From Eutrigla gurnardus (taxonomy: Eukaryota; Chordata; Actinopteri; Perciformes; Triglidae), in NCBI GenBank assembly GCA_963514095.1, contig OY741269.1:21056559-21120558 (forward strand): DNA of 64,000 nucleotides, given 5' to 3'. Under the pieces are notes generated by a model, which was not told the origin of the DNA, ran no database searches, and was given only the letters and a program-made list of their open reading frames with translations. Made by a program: the position numbers and the translations under genes. This document shows positions 48,624-64,000 of the stretch, in pieces; position 1 is the first letter of the stretch, and the number at the start of each line of letters is the position of its first letter.

Positions 48624-50945
48624 CACGACCCGTCCTGAGGGGACAAACGGACCATGAATGAGAACGTTTTACACTTTTACTGTACATGACACAATTAGCA
48701 ACTTTAAAAAAACTCACCTCTTTGCTGAGCTGATGGGGGGGAACTTGTGACTTGTCTTATTTTCACACCCGGAGAGCCTCCGGCGACTCAACTCTCCCTC
48801 GACAGCTCCGATCAAAGTCTGAAGAGTATTTCGCTGCGCCGAGCTTAACGAGACGCCACTCCGAGATTCACTCAATCATTTACGCGTCTAGTTAATGTCC
48901 TACTGTGATTGTTTTCCTCCTCATGTACGACAGATAACATCTGATCCCGAGGATAGAGAGAGCCGGGAGCACATTCTATTAGATCATAAAACATTCATAC
49001 TTTTATGGGTTTTTAAATGACGGCGTAAAACACTCGAGGTATTTCCCGAAACCAACGAGGAGAAGTTTTTCCACGTAGCATTGTTTCTTTATTGAAACAA
49101 ACATAGCAATGAAATGTTGGACAATGAGGCTATTTTCATTTAGTTGGTGTCGTAACACAGACCTGTCTGTCTGCTAAGAATCCTGTTCCCGTTCAACCAA
49201 ACTGCTATGTGAATTATGTGAATTTTTAGGGTTTTGTTGGCACCGGACTTTCACCCAGGAGACTGCTGTCCGTGTCCTGTGTGAAGTTCTTCTGTTGCCT
49301 GAACTTAACTAAGCACTTTTGCCGCATTCTTTTATTTTGTTTGTTTCAATTGACAACTTTAACCACACGTTTTAAACTGGGGCCGTTATCTGGATGGTAG
49401 TATGCTAGTCAACGGCGAAAAGACAAATAATTTCTTTGATCTCATTTGAGTTGGACTTGTATTAGAATTACACGTATAAGTGATGGAACGTAGAAAAGCT
49501 AGCTCGCTAACGGCCATGTTGGTGACGTACTTTGTGTTGTTGTTATAACAGGATGAAATAAACATTTCTCACAGGTGACTAACAATACATATTTTTTCCA
49601 AAATAAAATCCCTTGGAGAACACGGGAAGGGGCGGGACTTACTCTCTCTTTCGAGAGTGCAGTTTAGTTGTATGGGAACATCATTTCGGAGGAGATCAGG
49701 TCTGTAATCCCTCGAGAACAACAACTACTTTATGACATTTCTCAACATCGGCACTCTCATAAAACAAGACAAGACGATCCAAAGCAAAAATTAAAAGTCA
49801 AATCTTTTATACTATATTGCACAAAATCCAAACCACTCATTATAGGCTTCAAAACAGAGATACAGATTTAAACTTAACTTGACATTCATCAACACTTAAA
49901 ACAGATTGGCGTTAACCTGTAGCATAACTTAGTGCACACACTCTCCTTTCCGTTTTTCAATACTGTATTATTTTGCTGTAAAAAAGTTTTTGCAACAAAA
50001 TTAGAATATTACATATATATATATTATATACTTTATCATCCCTTGTAAATCCATTGGCACGTGCATGATAAGACAGTCCAAGAAAAATCTCAACGTTACC
50101 GGATGGCTTAAAAATGCATCTTGTGTTTCCGAGTTCATCCCCAGATTTAATATTATACAAATCATAACCGTGTAGTGTCTATGATAAAGACAAACATCAA
50201 ACAAAGCTGCCAGAAACAGTGAGCAAATGTGATGTCATACAACCCCTCTACAAGGGTTTGTTTACTAGAAATACTGGACGGTAAGGCAAAAATACTAGAG
50301 CTTCTCATTCCAACCAATGGCCAGTAGACCACAGTGTGACGTCAAGGCTACGTTTCCACGACAACGGTCTCACATAAAAACAAGACAGGAAGTTATGCGT
50401 TTAGACAACATTGAATCGCACACGGATTCTCAAAAACGAAGCAAAAACGCTGTAGTGTGCATGCCAGGCCAGTAGGTTTTTTTCTTTTGTTAAATTGTTT
50501 AAATTGTCTTCATACTCTTCATGGCTATTTGAAAGCAAATGTAACATGCCTGCGCAAAGTGGTGCCGTGACGTCACCGTTTCCATGGGGACCAGTTTTTT
50601 TTTTGCATATTCAAAAGATTTCCCAAAACGCCATCGTCGCATGAACGAACAGCCAGAATGTAAAGAAATGTTTTTTTAAATTGCGTTATTATGCTGAAAA
50701 CGTTGTAGTGTAAACGGCCCCCAACATCTTGGAGTGTTTTTTTTTCCAACTTGGCACACCTGCAGAACAATAACACATCTTTGGACACAAAATATTAACA
50801 CAATTCCTGTTTGGCAAAGAAAATGAGGGATCCAGAACCGGGGCTGGCGTGCTGCAGAGGTATCGATAAGTTGTGATGGACGTTTTCCGACGACAAATCA
50901 GTGGTGACGGACGTGTGAGAGCAGACTCGGGGGGTTTCGAGTCTC
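48624..50945. other. Interval between LRRC66 start and SGCB stop
   Basis: The part next to 48624-48900 is presumably the LRRC66 5' UTR and promoter, but no TATA box is evident. The rest is AT-rich, with short TA runs near 50010-50035. It is presumably in part the SGCB 3' UTR, although I could not fix its polyadenylation site. No additional gene is supported. Confidence 0.5.
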
Positions 50946-53900
50946 CTAGTGAGCTTTTCTACATGGGTTGTCTGACGTCTGGCAGCCCATATTGGGATAT
51001 TTCACCTGCACACGGAACAGAGTCCCGTCTGCACACATGCACAGCTTGTACCTCTCCAAGCCTTCATCGAAATACACGTCGCCTGCAGAGTTGGGGATGC
51101 GCGTGGCGTTGAACATGACCGAGCCGTTGAGGACGATGCTGTTCTCCTGCAAAAGAAACGAAAAGGAGAAAAAAACGTGTCTAAATCTTCATCACTTCAA
51201 CACAATTTGCAGGGATTTTGTTGTATTGTTTGAGACCTCCAGGTTAACAGTAAATACTTACAGCCCTGAGCTCGATGCCGCCGCCCATTTTGAACTCTAC
51301 GGTCCGGCCCATGATGTTGACGCCCTCATTCCCACGGATGATGGCCTTGCTGTCCCCTTTAATGTTCAGGTCAGATGATGCACTACTGGTGATCTGAAAA
51401 TCAAGAGAGCCTAATTAGCAAGAGTTGTCTTTAACAGTGATGGATATGCATGACACTATATTACTGTGTGACTGAAAAAATAAACTATTTATCTGTGATT
51501 TAATATGAATAATCAGATGAAAAGGATGCTGAAATAACTAATGATGGTGGTGATCAGTAGAAAGTGTGAAGTCATGCTTTGTCAGGTCTGTCTGCAAGAC
51601 CACAAGCTATCTACTTTTAAAACGCTTGTTTTCTGAATGGAGTCTGGTTGATGACCACATAGTCTGGTCTGGTCTGGTCTCTGGACTAATATGAGGTACT
51701 AGTAGCTAATATGAATTTGCTTCATGTTTGGTGTGAACACAACAAAAATGTCTTTTACAACAAAAATATGTTTTGGAACATAAAAATTGGATGGAAGTCC
51801 AAGTCAGTATAATGACTCGAAATAATAACCTCAAAATGTTTAAATCCTGAATCATTATTTTAAGAAGGTTTCTCTGTATAATGACAAATAAAGTATCTTT
51901 TTCCCCACCCAATCACAATGGCAGAAATGGGCCTCACTACTGGAAACATTCTCCTGAACAGCGTCGCCACTGGGGAGACGGAACATACCACTCTATAATA
52001 GGGCTTTTCCACGACACTCGTGGCCACACCAAATCGAACAAGTCAAAAACAAAGGTGGTAACACCCGTTTTGGATGTAAGTGGTATGGAAGCCCATAAAC
52101 GCCAGTAAAATAATGACTTAGTTTTTCAACATTTTTAAATCCTCAATTATTATTTTGAGAAAACTGATAATCCATCAGTTTTCTGTGCTATGTTGGAAAA
52201 TAAATATCTATTGGACTGTTTTTGGGGACTTTTTTGAAGCTTTTTTCATGAATTGTATTTAAATGTAAACTATGAGTATTTCATCCGACTCACCCTCTCT
52301 GTGGAAGCCTTCTTAACACTGAGAACTTTAACTCCTTTGGGTAAATGGAACTCGTGGTTTTCATAGTCCGTGCTGAAGAACGTGGTCTGCGTTCGAGGGT
52401 CCGTGAACGAAATGCCGACGTCGCTGACCACGGAGGTCTTGTCCTTCTCTACACTCAGCTTGGTGCTGCCTTGCTGGAACACAACCTGCAACAGCACACA
52501 TGTAATAAAAAAAGAGTTTTACAAGAGTGCACACAATGTCTCGTTTTCTATTTTTTTAAATTCTCTGTGTTTCTCACCGGATTATTGTTGCCTACAAGCA
52601 CTAGGTCCTGGTCCTTGCGGCCCCCTATTGTGCTCTTGTGCAGCGGGTGAACGATGCCCATGTCCGCCTTCTGCTTGAAGCGCAGCAGGCCAGACTCGTG
52701 AAACTCCATGCTGTCGCAGCCGTTCGGACCGATGCGGATCACGGTCCATATGACAAGAGTGATCTGAGGGACACGGAGGAGTTAAAAAATATTTAAAAAA
52801 GGGATAGTTTCTTTGTTCACCCTCTCTCTCTCCCTAAGAGGAACGGGGCTCCTGGTCGACTGTCAAACGAGTCAGACTGTCCAGAGTGGGAGGAGCCTAT
52901 GGCGATGTTGGCAACCCACCTGACCAGTCTAGAAACAGCGTAAAAAAAAAAAAACAGGGAGTTTTGTTGTCTAAAGTAAACTCTGTTTTGCAGCGTTTTG
53001 GTCCTATACACATAACGATCAATGACTCTTCGACGTCTATTTACCATAATATTCAGTAAAGTGTAATCAGGACTCACAATTAGATTGATTAAGGCCAGGA
53101 CGAAGAGGAGAACCACGATGCAAACGGCCATGTTCCCCTTGCGTCCCCTCAGCCCCGTCTTATGAAGACGTTCCTCTTCGATGGGTACATAGCCTGCTTT
53201 GAAGTTGCTGTTGTGCTCCTTGTTGATACCTCGTCTCTCTATGGCTTTCTCTCGCATGGACTTCTTCACGGGCCCATTGGAACTCTCCTGGAAAGCAAAA
53301 AACAGTCTCTGAGGCACGATGACACTAAAAACACAATCGATTTTTACTAGTCAAGGAGGGTCATAATGCCGTATTGCACTGTAATACTTCTTCTGGGTCA
53401 GATGTCCCTTCCTATAAAAAGGGAGCTAACAAATATAATTGCTGGTACATTGGATTCCCTACATACATCATATTTCTCCCGATCAAATAAACATTAAAAC
53501 ATTTGGTGGTCAAAAGGGACTTGGTGTCATCGAGTTGTGCGGTTTGCAGATCGCAAAGAAGTGAATACATAATTCTGATTTATATTACATTTCTGCAAAG
53601 ATGCCCTGAAATGCCGCACGTTGGCCCTTTAAATTAAGTGATTAAATAATAATAACAACAATGGCCTACACATAAAAAAAATAATGTTCTTATTCATACT
53701 TTTAATCGGCTTATAACACCCTGTGCATAGACAGAGTTGACTTTAAAAAAAAAATTCACCCAGGGAAGTAGGATTTTCCGATTAGCACGTGAAGGCAGCA
53801 TTACTCTCCTGAATAATCAAGTTTAATTGAATACATTAGAGGTAATACACGGTTTCTGTTGCTCTTCTGTATAAAAGTAAACATTTATTTATCCAACATT

Positions 53901-54336
53901 AGCTTTTAGCTCATCTCGCGTTGTGTGTCAGTTAATTGCTCCCCACGGCTGGCTGTCTGTCTGTGGTCAGAACTAAAAATAAACTGCACTCGTTTTAGCA
54001 GCAAAAATAGAAACACACACGGCTGTCTTACTATCGCGCAGCATCTACGCACTTTATATTATCTTTAGATTAGCTTTTAAGCAGCAGTTTCACAGCGAAT
54101 CTGCTGCAACATTAGCATCTTTTTAATCACAATACGCTAGTTATGATACCAAAGCGGAGGCCGGTGTTTATTATACACGAACGGCCGACAACAAAACGAC
54201 GTACATTCATATGTATCACTCCAGGTTACTCAAAAAATTATATTAATGACCTCTCGGCAAACATCAGGGTACAAAATACCGTAAAACGCAGGGAAAAACA
54301 ACAGATATTGAAACAACGGACCTGCTCGGACGCCAT
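50946..54336 (-). CDS. sgcb: Beta-sarcoglycan
   Basis: Six minus-strand exons join in phase: 54322-54336, 53078-53287, 52578-52763, 52294-52485, 51262-51393 and 50946-51146. They give 311 residues (human 318). The protein is a type II membrane protein. A short cytoplasmic N-terminus starts MASEQ, with KKSMREKAIERR and FKAGYVP. One helix lies at about residues 58-80, followed by an extracellular domain with GPNGCDSMEFHESGLLRFKQ and FFSTDYENHEFHLPKGVK. A C-terminal cysteine cluster is at about residues 281, 283, 300 and 307 (YKLCMCADGTLF, MGCQTSDNPC). N-glycosylation sequons lie near residues 252 and 258. In the family it forms the sarcoglycan complex with alpha, gamma and delta subunits within the dystrophin complex of muscle. 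It is head to head with SPATA18. Confidence 0.97.
51478..51690. repeat. Dispersed repeat copy in SGCB intron 4
   Basis: This segment is similar to 60921-61240 over about 200 bp in the same orientation. They share 'tgcaagaccacaagct' and 'gagtctggttgatg', and both carry 'cacatagtctg' followed by 'tctctggact'. The family is not identified. Confidence 0.6.
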
Positions 54337-62060
<7,724 letters not shown>

Positions 62061-62110
62061 ACTCCGACCTCCCCGCCAACAATTAAATCACACATCCTTC
62101 ATGTCTGTGA

Positions 62111-62116
62111 AATAAA
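62111..62116 (+). promoter_or_regulatory. spata18: SPATA18 polyadenylation signal
   Basis: A canonical AATAAA lies 50 bp after the TGA stop. It implies a very short 3' UTR. Confidence 0.65.
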
Positions 62117-63247
62117 GTTCTAGGTATATTTTCAATTCTGATTTCATATGTTCAAGGTTTGTTTTCACCAAAGAAAGCAGTGAAATACTTAGAAACTAAA
62201 CCATCCAAAAAGCTGTTCAGAGTTCACAGTAACTAAAAGGTCAGAGGTCAGTATACCATTATATATATTATATGAATATTCATAATAGACAGCTCTGTCA
62301 TGTCAATGATGCTTCAATGTAAAGTAAGATAAAGTAAAATAAGATCAAACTTTACGTTCACGTGTTACCATGGTTACACGTCTACAACCTGCAAGGTTCA
62401 CAAAGCAGTCCACGGATGAAGAAACCTAGACTGGCAGAAAACTGAACAGTATATTTACTCTGTTCTACATAATACTAACCGTATTTTAGTCATTGTGAGA
62501 AACTTTAACTAACTAAACATATTCAACCTTTAATCCCCTCTTTTCTTTTTAAGTCAATGTAGTAGATTTATTATTTGTTGTAGGAGAAACGAAACGGTGC
62601 TAATGATCAGTGCAGCTCCTCCTTCACGGACTCATATTTGTTTTTTTGTTTTTTTATTATTATTATTGTTTAGCGTTGCCGTGTTTATTTTTATGTTTTT
62701 GCTGCTGTTGTTTTATATTCTGAACATTTCTTAACACATTAAGACTTAGTGAAGATAAATAATGTTTATATAATGTTCATGAAATGAATAACTGGAGACG
62801 GATTTGCTTTTTAATTGTAATGTGTTTAATTTAGATTTGTCCATAGTGTTAAATAATGTATAGGATTGAAAAGCACCAGTAGAGTTGTTGTGCATTCACA
62901 TATGACTATATATATATATATATATATATATATTAACCATTGCTTTTTATCACCACTTACATAATTGTATCACGAGTACTGTACTTCATTTACTCTTCAA
63001 AGGCTTGAATTTGCAAAATATCGTCAATACTGCAGGATGCTGATTTTGATCTGTGTTGTGTGATCAATATTCTCCTCATGTGCCTTTAATGATTGCTGTT
63101 TTTTTAAAAGAATAAATTACAAACCTTAGTTTCCTTCAACTGCAAGTCGTTTTGTTAATTGTTTTTTCCCCTCAATGACTGGATGATTTTTTTCATTATA
63201 ACTTTTCAAAAGGTTGCTTTTCTTTAAAAAAAGAGACAACAAAACAG

Positions 63248-63249
<2 letters not shown>

Positions 63250-63337
<88 letters not shown>
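63250..63337. repeat. (TA)44 microsatellite
   Basis: An uninterrupted TA run of 88 bp, a self-complementary sequence prone to forming cruciforms. Confidence 0.95.
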
Positions 63338-63340
<3 letters not shown>

Positions 63341-63498
63341 GGGATACATGTACAGAAGAGCCTTTTGTAAATTATGAATGATGTTCTCTTGTATTTCGGT
63401 CTCTAAAAGGATTCCACTGTTTCCCCCCCACAATAGGCTCAGTAAAATCCCCCCAATTTACATTTTCTGACATCACAGCATTACTACTACCCTGTCTG

Positions 63499-63515
63499 AA
63501 CACTAGATGGTGCTG
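63499..63515 (+). promoter_or_regulatory. Weak CTCF-like motif
   Basis: The string acactagatggtgctg matches the CTCF core CCASYAGRKGGCRS with two mismatches. Its orientation is opposite to the motifs at 21101 and 35943. Confidence 0.25.
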
Positions 63516-64000
63516 CTACTCCACCAGGAACGTGGGAGTGAGGGAAAGAAAACAGTGCAGGAGTCTTTGCAACTAAAGTTAGTTTTCAAACATTTGGAGT
63601 ATGAAACATCAAAAATATAAAAAAACAAAATGTCAAAAATGTTTACTCTGAAAGGAACGCTACAAGCTTTATCGTTATCCCGCTGAAGGGCTTTTTAAAA
63701 ATATGTCACAAGTCATCTCAGTCATTGTGCACCAGTGAGTTTACATCTGAATTAAAGTCCTCGAGGGGAAACCCAGCAGCAACATCCCGGTCGTGTTGCC
63801 TTCATGAGTCGTTCCAGTATTTTCACCATCTAATTAGGACTCCAGGTCTCGCCCCGTCCCCCGTCTCATCAGGCAAAACGACGACACTGACGGCTCTTCA
63901 GAGCATCATATCAAGATCAGACATTTGTTCTGCAGAGCAGAAACGGAGCTCTAGCTGTCCTCAGTTCACTCAGGACTACGTTTTACAGCGGCGTGATCAT

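Larger units (their letters stand above)
62117..64000. other. Downstream intergenic stretch
   Basis: AT-rich sequence with a short TA run at about 62910-62932, a long (TA)44 at 63250-63337 and a CTCF-like motif at about 63499-63515. No exon of the next syntenic gene (USP46 in human) can be recognised. Confidence 0.5.

Noticed and set aside
48137..48661. Arginine-rich plus-strand frame over LRRC66 exon 1
   Set aside because: It is the shadow of the GC-rich signal-peptide/LRR exon on the other strand, where splicing and homology support coding.

Overview
This window is vertebrate nuclear DNA, almost certainly from a teleost fish. It has long introns, abundant CA/GA/TA microsatellites, a Rex1-type LINE, fish tRNA-derived SINEs and hAT-type MITEs. 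Its split genes can be reassembled exon by exon with consensus GT/AG boundaries and correct phases. Five protein-coding genes are recognisable and complete: OCIAD2 (minus, 21660-24410), DCUN1D4 (plus, 27450-33461), LRRC66 (minus, 36520-48623), SGCB (minus, 50946-54336) and SPATA18/Mieap (plus, 55841-62060). Their order and strands match the human 4p11-4q12 neighbourhood as I know it: FRYL(-) OCIAD2(-) DCUN1D4(+) LRRC66(-) SGCB(-) SPATA18(+).

Layout. Positions 1-20.5 kb are mostly non-coding, repeat-rich DNA. They hold one candidate minus-strand first coding exon (5210-5429), a 5'-truncated Rex1 LINE with an intact target-site duplication, and three hAT-like MITEs with clear 8-bp duplications. 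A GA-rich, CCAAT-containing promoter-like region lies at 20.1-20.5 kb. By synteny this may be the 5' end of FRYL, but no FRYL-diagnostic exon is visible. From 21.6 to 24.4 kb lies OCIAD2. From 24.4 to 27.4 kb lies a head-to-head intergenic region ending in an array of six CCAAT boxes in front of DCUN1D4. DCUN1D4 and LRRC66 are tail to tail, LRRC66 and SGCB are tandem, and SGCB and SPATA18 are head to head across 1.5 kb containing a roughly 295-bp CA/GA microsatellite. The last 1.9 kb has no gene that I can see.

Functions. The genes are not a pathway. They are a conserved block containing a mitochondrial/endosomal membrane protein (OCIAD2), a cullin neddylation co-E3 (DCUN1D4), an LRR membrane protein (LRRC66), a dystrophin-complex subunit (SGCB) and a mitochondrial quality-control protein (SPATA18).

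The most unusual object is LRRC66. Its last exon encodes a cytoplasmic tail of about 2,025 residues, in a total of about 2,445 residues against roughly 880 in human. The tail is built from about 20 diverged units that pair a basic KRRLDIKAP motif with an acidic poly-serine tract. A very recent 405-bp (135-residue) tandem triplication sits inside it. Other notable features are an inverted SINE pair flanking SPATA18 exon 3, a SPATA18 intron made almost wholly of microsatellite, and several splice acceptors built from simple repeats.
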